From contig JACDCP010000154.1 in the NCBI GenBank assembly GCA_013817465.1, positions 1 to 7,651 of the forward strand: DNA of 7,651 bases, given 5' to 3'. Position numbers and translations under genes: made by a program. The notes beneath the pieces were generated by a model that worked only from the letters and a program-made list of their open reading frames with translations, was not told the origin of the DNA and ran no database searches. Position 1 is the stretch's first letter. Each line of letters opens with the position of its first letter. The stretch comes from Gammaproteobacteria bacterium (lineage in GTDB: Bacteria > Pseudomonadota > Gammaproteobacteria > Steroidobacterales > JACDCP01). This document shows positions 1 to 7,019 of the stretch, piece after piece.

Positions 1-430
1 CCACGTACGCGTAGAGCAGCTCGGCCTGCTGCTCGAGCGTCGCGCCAATCTGCGTCCAGTCCACCGCTCCTCCCTCGTCGGCGACCGCTTTCGCCTTGCG
101 ATCCTGTTCGGCCAGCGACGAAAGATGGGTGCTCTCCATTTGCCACTTGAGCGCGAAATGCCGGGCAGCCTCGCGAGGCGTGGTCGCGAGCGCGGCAGCG
201 ATATGGTCGGTAGGAAGCGCCTTCCCGGCGATCACCCAGTAGGCAACACCGCGATTTCGGGCCGGCCATACCTTGCCGATGAATACTTTGTGCGGGACGG
301 CCCACACCATCTGGCCGGTCACTTCCGTGGCGACCAGGCCGGTGCTGTGCGCGTGCTGGCCCATTGCGTCGATCTGGCCCTTCGCCCAATGGGTAAAGGC
401 CTCCAGCTCGGCCGGATCCTTGAACGTCAT
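1..430 (-). CDS. DUF4826-like protein, C-terminus cut by the window edge
   Basis: The frame is open from an ATG at 430 to the left edge, giving 143 residues without a stop. It resembles the small uncharacterised DUF4826 family of gammaproteobacteria. Visible landmarks are YWVIAGKALPTDHI (residues 64-77), TPREAARHFALKWQ (84-97) and a helical end with LEQQAELLYAYV near the edge. DUF4826 proteins are about 140-150 residues long, so only a few residues are probably missing. There is no signal peptide or membrane segment, so a cytoplasmic location is expected; the function is unknown. Start choice: an in-frame ATG at 445 has no ribosome-binding site, whereas the ATG at 430 is preceded by GGAG at nine bases, so 430 is preferred. 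The gene follows the TPR gene on the same strand but lies beyond a likely terminator, so it is probably transcribed separately. The family call rests on remembered motifs and was not searched. Confidence 0.7.
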   Translation of the reverse strand, partial: MTFKDPAELEAFTHWAKGQIDAMGQHAHSTGLVATEVTGQMVWAVPHKVFIGKVWPARNRGVAYWVIAGKALPTDHIAAALATTPREAARHFALKWQMESTHLSSLAEQDRKAKAVADEGGAVDWTQIGATLEQQAELLYAYV

Positions 431-478
431 CGATCGCTTCTCCATTGCGTGCCGGCTGAGCAGCCCGCTGAAAGGTTG

Positions 479-506
479 TTAAAAAAGCCATCCATGGCTT
501 TCTTAA
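479..506 (-). terminator. Rho-independent terminator after the TPR gene
   Basis: The 28 bases form an inverted repeat with 13-base arms and one mismatch. Read on the minus strand, the core is AAGCC, loop ATGGAT, GGCTT, running into a TTTTTT tract. It lies 9 bases past the TPR stop codon at 516-518 and before the DUF4826-like gene, where the end of the four-gene minus-strand unit is expected. The arms are A/T-rich outside the GCC core, so termination may be moderate. On the plus strand the same repeat ends in TTTCTT, but no plus-strand gene leads into it. Confidence 0.75.
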
Positions 507-515
507 CTCTGCAGG

Positions 516-2195
516 CTAGTTCTCTGTCCCGGCTCCGGCAGCAACCCGGCCGGCCGGCCGGGCGCCCGTCAGCGGCGGCGCGAAGATCGGCGAGCCTTCC
601 GGCCAGGGCCGCGTGGCGGCCTCCCCGTCCTGGTAGCGTTGCAAATCCCCGTAATAATCGCGCTGCGCCTGCTCGTCCTCGGCTTTGATCGCCTCGAAGA
701 TCGCCTGCGTCTGCAGATCGATTGCATCCTCGAACTCGTCATTCGCGGCCATGGCCATAGCAAGCGTCGCTGCGGAATGCCTTCCCGGATATCGTTGATA
801 CAACTGTTCGGCCACTACCAGCGACTGACTCTGCTGCTCTTCGGTCGACGCCGGACAAGTGGAATATACGCGGCTCAGGCTCTGCAACACCCTGGGATCT
901 TGCGGGCTGAGGCGAGAGGCGTTCTCGAGCGACGTGAGGGCGTCTTCGCAGTGCTCCTGTGCGAGCGCGGCAAGAGCGAGATAGTAGTGTGCGTCGACGC
1001 TGGCTTCCTGCACCTCGACGATCTTGTTGAACTGCGCTTCGGCCTCAGCGAAGCTGCCCTGCCGCATGAGTAGAACGGCGAGCCGCGCCCGGGACAGCAG
1101 ATCGTCGGCATCGGCGTTCGCGGCCGCCCGGTAATGCCCCATGGCGAGCTTCTCTTCGCCGGTCTGCTCGAGGAGGCTCGCCTTGAGGTAGTTGGCCGCG
1201 CCGTGCAGGGAATCGATTTCGAGCGCGTCATCTAACTGATCTCTCGCCTCCTCGGCCCGTCCCAGCGCCGCCAGCGTCTGCGAAAGCCGCAGGCGCGCAT
1301 CGACATCTCCGGGATCCACGGCGACGGCGACGCCGAAGAGCTGCGCCGCCTCGTCCGGATCGCCTGCCTGAAGCGCCTCGTCGCCCAGATTCCTGTAATA
1401 CGCCGCGCTGGCCGTAAAGCCCTGCATGTACACCAGCAACGGATCGACGATCTGCGGCGCCTGCTGCCCGGCCCGTGCCTCGTGATCCTCTGCCTGCGCC
1501 GACTCGCCGAGGCCGCGCAGCGCAGCCGCCAGCGGCTCGTGAAGCTGGTCTGCCTCCGGCTGCGATTCGAGCGCGCGCTCGAGATAATCGACGGCGCTGC
1601 GGTATTCCTTCCGCTGCAGCGCCACCCGGCCCATGCCGGCCAGTGCCGGCACGGCGTCATCCCTCAGGGAAAGCACCTGCGCGAACTGATCTTCGGCCTC
1701 ATCGGGACGCTCGAGCTCGAGCGCGACGAGGCCGAGCCGGATTCGCGCCGGGGGATTCGTCGGATTAATCGAGAGACTATATGCATAGCTCGCCGCGGCC
1801 TTGCGATGCTCGCCTGCCTGGTCGTACAGGATGGCGACGTAGTAGGTCCAGCGGTAGTTCGTGCCGTCCAGTGCGGCCGCGTTGTACAGGGCCGCTTCGG
1901 CGGCGTCGTGCAGCCCGTGCGCGAAATAATGCATGCCGATCCAGCCATAGAGCTGGCCGAGCTGCGGGCCAGCGACTTCTCCGCGCCGCTCCTCGAAATA
2001 GTCGGCGGCCTGCGCGAGCCTCTCGCGCGCTTCCGGCTCGAGCGTAGCGAGATCGGGATGCTCCAGGTCGACCAGCTCCACCGGCGGCTGATCCTGGCCG
2101 GCAGCCGGCCAGGTGGCCAGGCACAACAAGGCCAGGGCAACCGCGCGGGAGCGACAGAGTTTCGGCAAAGATTTCACCATGCGGCTCCGGTTCAT
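516..2195 (-). CDS. Exported tetratricopeptide-repeat protein, last gene of the convoy
   Basis: The 559-residue protein has a basic N-terminus, a hydrophobic stretch (AVALALLCLATWPAA, residues 18-32) and a likely signal-peptidase I site after AAG at about 33. The rest is alpha-helical and built from TPR units. The clearest cover residues 80-180 (for example WTYYVAILYDQAGEHRKAA), 183-215, 262-328, 332-362, 367-396 and 401-433. The C-terminus is proline-rich, with WPEGSPIFAPP (531-541). TPRs form superhelical docking surfaces, so a periplasmic scaffold role is inferred; no catalytic motif is visible. Its ATG at 2195 overlaps the upstream stop as ATGA and lacks a Shine-Dalgarno sequence. An in-frame ATG at 2180 (Met6) has GGAG four bases ahead, so the true start may be five residues later; both keep the signal peptide. 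Its partner is probably the FG-GAP/UnbV lipoprotein of the same unit. The TPR assignment is firm; the biological role is unknown. Confidence 0.88.
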   Translation of the reverse strand: MNRSRMVKSLPKLCRSRAVALALLCLATWPAAGQDQPPVELVDLEHPDLATLEPEARERLAQAADYFEERRGEVAGPQLGQLYGWIGMHYFAHGLHDAAEAALYNAAALDGTNYRWTYYVAILYDQAGEHRKAAASYAYSLSINPTNPPARIRLGLVALELERPDEAEDQFAQVLSLRDDAVPALAGMGRVALQRKEYRSAVDYLERALESQPEADQLHEPLAAALRGLGESAQAEDHEARAGQQAPQIVDPLLVYMQGFTASAAYYRNLGDEALQAGDPDEAAQLFGVAVAVDPGDVDARLRLSQTLAALGRAEEARDQLDDALEIDSLHGAANYLKASLLEQTGEEKLAMGHYRAAANADADDLLSRARLAVLLMRQGSFAEAEAQFNKIVEVQEASVDAHYYLALAALAQEHCEDALTSLENASRLSPQDPRVLQSLSRVYSTCPASTEEQQSQSLVVAEQLYQRYPGRHSAATLAMAMAANDEFEDAIDLQTQAIFEAIKAEDEQAQRDYYGDLQRYQDGEAATRPWPEGSPIFAPPLTGARPAGRVAAGAGTEN

Positions 2196-2470
2196 TGTTG
2201 CGAAACGACGAGAACGCGATCCACCGGCGAGCTTACGAGCCTCTCGCTCGTGCCGTCCGGCCAGGTGATGCTGACGGCGTCCACGGCAGACTGCAGGCCG
2301 AGCCCGAAAGTCACGGGCAGTTCGACCTGCGAAAGATAGCTGCGCGCCGTCATGACCTGCCGGTATTGGGTCACGCCGCCGGCCTCGAGTTCCACGCGCG
2401 CGCCGCCAGCATCGACATTGGGAGGCTTTGTGGCATCAATTGTTGGGACCCGGGTCAGTCGGGCCGGCAT
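2192..2470 (-). CDS. Stand-alone ASPIC/UnbV domain, possible relic of a CRTAC1-like gene
   Basis: This 92-residue frame is almost entirely one ASPIC/UnbV domain. It has GGARVELEAGG (residues 22-32), SYLSQ (44-48), FGLG (55-58) and ITWPDGT (68-74), in the order normally found at the very C-terminus of CRTAC1-type secreted proteins. Such proteins usually carry a signal peptide and several FG-GAP repeats ahead of this domain; neither is present. In-frame reading upstream meets TAA at 2495-2497, so there is no hidden N-terminal extension in this frame. The ATG at 2470 overlaps the lipoprotein stop as TGATG, with AGG six bases ahead, and the stop overlaps the TPR gene ATG. It could be a translated module or a remnant whose coding frame survives because it bridges the coupling to the TPR gene. 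Without a signal it would stay in the cytoplasm. The domain call is confident; functional status is open. Confidence 0.75.
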   Translation of the reverse strand: MPARLTRVPTIDATKPPNVDAGGARVELEAGGVTQYRQVMTARSYLSQVELPVTFGLGLQSAVDAVSITWPDGTSERLVSSPVDRVLVVSQQ

Positions 2471-5400
2471 CAGTGGCCTGCCTGGAAGCGCACGTTATAG
2501 CGTTGATGCAGGGCTTCACGATGCGCGGCCAGCCCCGGATCCGCCTCCGGGCGCACGGGCAACGGCCCGACGGTATCGCCGTGCCGGGTGTAAAGATCCA
2601 TGTCTTTGGCATACCCCCTCGATTCGAGAACGAGCTCGCGGCGCCACCCGGCCGGGGGCTCGGCCGGCGCCGGAAATTCGAAATGCGTCTCCTCGCCCGG
2701 GCCGATGATGGCGAGCGCATCGTCGAGGTCGACAACCAGCGGCAGCACGTCGCCGAAACGCGTGTAGAGTCCCACAGGGTATTTGGTGTCCCAGAAGGCC
2801 GCTCGCTCGCCGTAGTCGTAACGCGGCACACGCTGCGGTCCGGTCGTGCGCCGGGCAAAGCCGGTCTTCCTGAGCGTCGCGAGCGCGGGCGCGAGAACCT
2901 GCGCTCGCAGCTCCGGCAGCGGCTCGGCAAACGCGACACGGATCCGGTCCCAGTAGACTTCCTGGGTCGTCGACAGGCGCAGCGCATCCGTGCCGGGCGG
3001 CAGATTATCGAGCGGCAGCGCCATCTCGCGCGGCATCCCGGCCGGATAGCCGAATTGTTCGTAGACGGTCTGCCAGATGCCGTCGCTGCCGCGAGCTTCC
3101 AGCGTAGGCGGCGCGTATTCGGCATCGGCCTGCCACGCCGCGAACATCGTCTGGGAATACGGATATTCGATCCAGCCATCCGCGATCAGGATCGGCCGGC
3201 CCGCGCCTGCCTCGAGCGCCGAGCCGAATTCGAGCGTCAACACGTGCGGCGCCGCCAGCCGGCCGACAAAGCGCCGATCGAGACGGCCGACCGGCGCCGC
3301 ACGCAGGTCGCGCCCGAGCAGCGAGCGGGTGACGTCCTTGCCCCTGTCGTTGACGACGCTCGCAGGCCCGATCGCCCGACGGTAAAAGAGTGGCTCGCCG
3401 GTCGGTTCAGGCGCGCCCGAGCCGAAGCGTTCGTCGAGCGTCATCGACCATCCCGGCGGCAGATCGTAGATATGCAGGCGCAGCGCATCGAGGTAGGCAG
3501 TCTCCTCCATCGGCTCGGTCAGCTTGAACGCGTAACGGCCGTTCCTCGGCGCGACGAGCCCGGCGGGCAGCCGGAAGAATTCCCACGGGCGCGGCGGCGC
3601 GTACTCGCCGGGCGCCACGAAGAAACCCAGGCCCCCGACACCCAGCAGATCGCTGACGAATACGAACTCGCTGCCGTCGAACGCAAACAGCACCGGACAG
3701 CTCGACAGTTGGCGCTGCGTCTCGGCAATCCGCTTGACACCGCCCGGCTCCAGCCCCAGCTCGGTCTGGAAGACGCCATCCGACCAGTCGATGGCAACGT
3801 AGTCGGCGCGCGGCGCGCCGCCCAGGCCGAGTGACAGCGGTTGCAGGCTCTGGCCGGGGGCTGAAACCTTGTCGAAGCTGTCGAGCAGCGTCCAGCGCGA
3901 TCCGACCCGCAACGCCACCGCGGCGCCGATCCCTGAAGCATTCGAGCGCATGGACTCGCCGCGCTCTTCGCGCCCGGTGAGCTGCAAGGCCACGAATGCG
4001 TATCGGCCATTACCGGCCGACCATAGCTCCAGGCGGGCAGCTTCTCCGTCGCGCTCTAGCCCTACCAGCGCCGGGCCGCGGCGCGGTTCGACCAGCACGG
4101 GAATCAGCGCCGTCAGATCGCCCGTCTCCGCGAAAATCTCCCGCACCGCATTCGGTCCGATCTCGTAAATGGCGAAATTACCCTGCCGCGCAACGAGCAG
4201 CTCGAGCACGCCGTCGCCATCGAAATCCTGCAAGCCGAGCACCGGCTGCGACTCAGGCGATGCAGCCAATTCTGTATCGCGCTCCGGCTTGCGCCGGGGT
4301 GAGGTCGCGGGACGACGGTCGACGTCACCGTCTTCGACTTCCGGTCGATGCAACACGCGCCCGGCCCACTCGTCGGACCTCTTGCGCCATTCCCGTAGCG
4401 TGCCGGCTGCATCCAACGTGTAAATCTCCACCTGGCCATCCGCGTCGACATCACCGCTCACGGCGGTCCGGGCGGGCTGGCTTTTCAATGGCCCAAAACC
4501 CGGCGCTTCGCGATAGCGCCATAGACGATCGTTCAGATAGACGTCATGCGGCCGCCCGGCGCGCATCACGAGAATGTCGGCGTCGCGGTCCCGATCGAGA
4601 TCGGCCACGACGATGCCGCGCCCGCCGCCGCCGGGCCCGGTCAGACCCTGCGCTTCGGCCAGCGGGCGAAAGCTGCCGTCGAGGTTGTTGTTGTACAGCT
4701 CGTCGGGTCCGTCTTCGTTGACCACGAAAATGTCGAGATCGCCGTCATGATCAGCATCGAACAGCGCGGCGGCGGCGCACGCGTGCTCGCCGTTCGCCGT
4801 GCCGCTGGCGGCCGTCACGTCCTGCCACTCACCGGCTGTGTGCTGACGCCAGAGCTGGTTCGGGCCACGCCGGCACAGATACACATCGACCAATCCGTCG
4901 TTATCGATGTCGCCCCAGAGCGCCGCTACGACCTGCGTCGGCGCTGCGAGCGGATGACCGGCGAGCGGCGCGAATTCGCCATCCCCGTCGCCGAGCAGCA
5001 GTGCGTTCGGTTGCTCGCTGCCGGCGTGGGTGACAAAGAGATCCTGGTGGCCGTCCGCATCCAGGTCGACGGTCGTGAGTGCAGCGCCCGATCCCGCAGC
5101 AAATTCGCCGGCCACGCGTTCCGGCGCCTGGAACAGCGGGCCCACCAGCGGCTCGGGCGGCAACGCGTCCGGATCACCGATGGCCAGGGCTTCGGCCTTC
5201 GGCCCCATGCGGGTGTACTTGAGCTCCGCGAGGCGGGCGCGCGGATTGTCCTTGAAGCGCTCGTACTGCTCGAGCCTCGTGCGCGCTGCATCTTTGTCGC
5301 CGAGCCTGCGCAGAGCGAGGGCGGCACCGTAATAGGCGCTGCGCAGATACGGGTCCTGCTCGATGGCGCGGTCGTACCAGGGCAATGTTTCCTGCACCTT

Positions 5401-5898
5401 GCCGGCTTGGAGCAGGCTTTGCGCAACGTAGTACGCCGCATAGGCATCGTCGGGATCGCCTTCGGCCACCCGCCGGAAATTTTCCAGCGCAGCGTCGCTG
5501 TTGCCGGCATGGAGCTCGAGCAGGCCCGCCAGGTAGTGTGCCCGCAGATTATCCCGGTCGGCCGCGAGCACTTCCTCGACCAGCGCCATGGCCCGCTGCT
5601 CGTCCCCGGGCTCCTGGCGATTGAGCGTCGCAATGGCCAGATTGAGCCTTGCTGCGGTCCAGTCCGGCCGGCGTTCGACGAGGCCGGCGAATGCGTGGTG
5701 GGCCGCCTCGTACTCGAAACGACCCATGAGCGCAACGCCACGATTATTGAGGGCGACGTCGTCCGGCGCCAGCTCCGGCTCATGCCTCGCCCCGACCGGA
5801 TCGCGCTCGCAGCCGGCGAGCATCGCGCAGATAAGCGCAGCGAGGAATCCTGCGAGAACGCGGCGGGGAACGCTTCGCTCGCTTCCGGCATCGATCAT
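2470..5898 (-). CDS. Large TPR / FG-GAP / UnbV-like envelope lipoprotein
   Basis: The 1142-residue protein starts at ATG 5898, which overlaps the nitrilase stop. A signal peptide ends in the lipobox LAGC (27-30), so Cys30 should be lipidated. About five TPRs follow (49-218). An FG-GAP/VCBS propeller then has DxDxDG-type loops at 278 (DLDADG), 330 (DIDNDG), 381 (DADHDG), 433 (DLDRDR), 483 (DVDADG) and 558 (DFDGDG), plus a degenerate seventh near 615 (LERDGE). These aspartate loops bind calcium in integrin-type propellers. Residues 654-712 form a divergent ASPIC/UnbV domain (SGIGAAVALRV; later AIDWSDG). The last 410 or so residues are conserved-looking but unnamed. They include SSCPVLFAFDG (732-742), GWIEYPYS (908-915) and STTQEVYWDRIRV (976-988), and resemble C-terminal regions I recall from acidobacterial TPR/FG-GAP proteins. 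An envelope-anchored binding or assembly scaffold is inferred; no enzyme motif is seen. Confidence 0.9.
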   Translation of the reverse strand: MIDAGSERSVPRRVLAGFLAALICAMLAGCERDPVGARHEPELAPDDVALNNRGVALMGRFEYEAAHHAFAGLVERRPDWTAARLNLAIATLNRQEPGDEQRAMALVEEVLAADRDNLRAHYLAGLLELHAGNSDAALENFRRVAEGDPDDAYAAYYVAQSLLQAGKVQETLPWYDRAIEQDPYLRSAYYGAALALRRLGDKDAARTRLEQYERFKDNPRARLAELKYTRMGPKAEALAIGDPDALPPEPLVGPLFQAPERVAGEFAAGSGAALTTVDLDADGHQDLFVTHAGSEQPNALLLGDGDGEFAPLAGHPLAAPTQVVAALWGDIDNDGLVDVYLCRRGPNQLWRQHTAGEWQDVTAASGTANGEHACAAAALFDADHDGDLDIFVVNEDGPDELYNNNLDGSFRPLAEAQGLTGPGGGGRGIVVADLDRDRDADILVMRAGRPHDVYLNDRLWRYREAPGFGPLKSQPARTAVSGDVDADGQVEIYTLDAAGTLREWRKRSDEWAGRVLHRPEVEDGDVDRRPATSPRRKPERDTELAASPESQPVLGLQDFDGDGVLELLVARQGNFAIYEIGPNAVREIFAETGDLTALIPVLVEPRRGPALVGLERDGEAARLELWSAGNGRYAFVALQLTGREERGESMRSNASGIGAAVALRVGSRWTLLDSFDKVSAPGQSLQPLSLGLGGAPRADYVAIDWSDGVFQTELGLEPGGVKRIAETQRQLSSCPVLFAFDGSEFVFVSDLLGVGGLGFFVAPGEYAPPRPWEFFRLPAGLVAPRNGRYAFKLTEPMEETAYLDALRLHIYDLPPGWSMTLDERFGSGAPEPTGEPLFYRRAIGPASVVNDRGKDVTRSLLGRDLRAAPVGRLDRRFVGRLAAPHVLTLEFGSALEAGAGRPILIADGWIEYPYSQTMFAAWQADAEYAPPTLEARGSDGIWQTVYEQFGYPAGMPREMALPLDNLPPGTDALRLSTTQEVYWDRIRVAFAEPLPELRAQVLAPALATLRKTGFARRTTGPQRVPRYDYGERAAFWDTKYPVGLYTRFGDVLPLVVDLDDALAIIGPGEETHFEFPAPAEPPAGWRRELVLESRGYAKDMDLYTRHGDTVGPLPVRPEADPGLAAHREALHQRYNVRFQAGH

Positions 5899-6881
5899 GC
5901 GAGCTTGCCCTTCGCCCTGGCGATGCGCGAGCGCAGCGATGCCATGGCGATCCCGCCCGCGCCGGCGGGCTCCAGCCAGTCCTGCTGCAGGTAGGGATGC
6001 ACGCTGCTGCGCAGATGTGCCCGCATATCGTGTCCGAGCCGGCGCTCGCGCTCGGCCCGCAGGGCCGTGATGTCGATGGGCGCCACGACGATCCTTTCGC
6101 CGGGACCGGGCTCGGCCTGGGCGAGAATGCGTCCGTCGTAATCGACGACCATGCTGCCGCCCGGCCAGGAGAACGGCGGGTAGTTCCTGAGGCTCGCACC
6201 CTGGTTGGCAGCGACGACGAACACGGTATTCTCGAGCGCGCGCGTGCGATTGACGAGCGTCCACCAGTCGGTCGGCGACGCGGCCCCCCAGGGATCCATA
6301 TACGCCGAAATTCGTACGATCAGCTCGGCGCCGTTGAAGGCGATCTGCCGGATGGTCTCCGGAAACAGCCAGTCATAGCAGGTCGCGACGCCGAGGCGGC
6401 CGAGCTCGGTATCTGCCACCGGGAACGGATCGTGCGGATAGTCGGCGAAATCATGCGGGCTCGCATGCACCTCCCACGGGATCCACGGATTGACCTTGCG
6501 ATACTTCGAGAGCAGGCCGCGCGGGCCGATCAGCACCGTCGTATTGAACACGGCGTCCGGAAAGTCCGCATCCGACTCGAGGAACGAGCCGGTCTGGATG
6601 TAACAGCCATATTCCTTCGCGAGCTTTTCGTAAGCGTCGGTATGCTCATTGGGTACCGGCACCGCAAGCTGCTCGCGAAGCCTGGCGACCGTATCGTGTA
6701 TCGGCGCCGCATGCGCGAACTCCGGGAACGCGAGCAGCCGCACGTCGAAAAAGGGCTCGTAGCCCGTGATGGTCTGCTCGATCATGCCGAGCATGCGCCG
6801 CGTGCGTTGGGCGATTTCGCCCCGCGACTGTGGACACGGGAAATCTGTCTGACACGCCGCGGCGTAAAAATGGAGGCTCAT
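5895..6881 (-). CDS. Nitrilase-superfamily carbon-nitrogen hydrolase (amidase-like)
   Basis: The 328-residue protein has the complete catalytic set of the nitrilase superfamily. The residues are Glu54 in AFPEF, Lys129 in KYRKVNPW, the supporting Glu137 in IPWEV, and the nucleophile Cys168 in GVATCYDWLFPE. Downstream GAELIVRISAYMDPWG and NRTRALENTVFVVAANQG are typical of the fold. The family hydrolyses non-peptide C-N bonds (amides, carbamoyl groups, sometimes nitriles). The FPE and GAELIVR context is closest, by eye, to aliphatic amidases and formamidase, but the substrate cannot be read from sequence. There is no signal peptide, so it is cytoplasmic. The start at ATG 6881 gives the usual N-terminus (MSLHFYAAACQTD), with only a weak GAG ahead. 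The frame stays open far upstream, but that part is antisense to the DUF6265-like gene. Its stop overlaps the lipoprotein ATG (ATGA), making it the first gene of the unit. Confidence 0.9.
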   Translation of the reverse strand: MSLHFYAAACQTDFPCPQSRGEIAQRTRRMLGMIEQTITGYEPFFDVRLLAFPEFAHAAPIHDTVARLREQLAVPVPNEHTDAYEKLAKEYGCYIQTGSFLESDADFPDAVFNTTVLIGPRGLLSKYRKVNPWIPWEVHASPHDFADYPHDPFPVADTELGRLGVATCYDWLFPETIRQIAFNGAELIVRISAYMDPWGAASPTDWWTLVNRTRALENTVFVVAANQGASLRNYPPFSWPGGSMVVDYDGRILAQAEPGPGERIVVAPIDITALRAERERRLGHDMRAHLRSSVHPYLQQDWLEPAGAGGIAMASLRSRIARAKGKLA

Positions 6882-7019
6882 GCGGTTCTCGGTGCGGATT
6901 GCGGCTGCCGGGGACCCGGTGGCGCAGGTTGCGAGCGCCCCTGCCTCTCGGCGGAAGCACTGGAGATTACAACATTTTTGCGTGAAACTGCGCGCCTGAC
7001 CTCGAGCCGGAGAGTCGAC
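6882..7019. promoter_or_regulatory. Divergent intergenic region with an AT-rich promoter candidate
   Basis: These 138 bases separate the minus-strand convoy from the plus-strand DUF6265-like gene and must hold at least one promoter. Most of it is GC-rich. One AT-rich patch lies at 6965-6979. On the minus strand it contains TGTAAT (6971 to 6966), a five-of-six match to a sigma-70 -10 box facing the nitrilase gene, but there is no convincing -35 at normal spacing. The opposite strand reads TACAAC in the same patch, a weaker -10. The region as promoter-bearing is a fair inference; the exact elements are guesses. Confidence 0.35.

Noticed and set aside
2468..2500. Programmed frameshift joining the lipoprotein to the UnbV frame
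   Set aside because: No slippery heptamer was seen. The UnbV frame has a TAA at 2495-2497, so only a shift within a short interval could work. The lipoprotein end also looks natural.
2428..3834. 468-codon plus-strand frame opposite the lipoprotein
   Set aside because: It is arginine-rich with no recognisable domain. It mirrors the codon pattern of the GC-rich gene on the other strand.
4546..5994. 482-codon plus-strand frame opposite the lipoprotein N-terminus
   Set aside because: No domain, signal or ribosome-binding site seen. The opposite strand has clear TPR and FG-GAP motifs, so this is an antisense shadow.
5899..6264. Upstream extension of the lipoprotein frame to an ATG at 6264
   Set aside because: It overlaps the nitrilase coding region and gives low-complexity residues. 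ATG 5898 is followed immediately by a proper lipoprotein signal.
6908..6919. CCGGG-GA-CCCGG inverted repeat in the nitrilase leader
   Set aside because: A two-base loop and five-base arms are too little in GC-rich DNA to call an operator or RNA switch.
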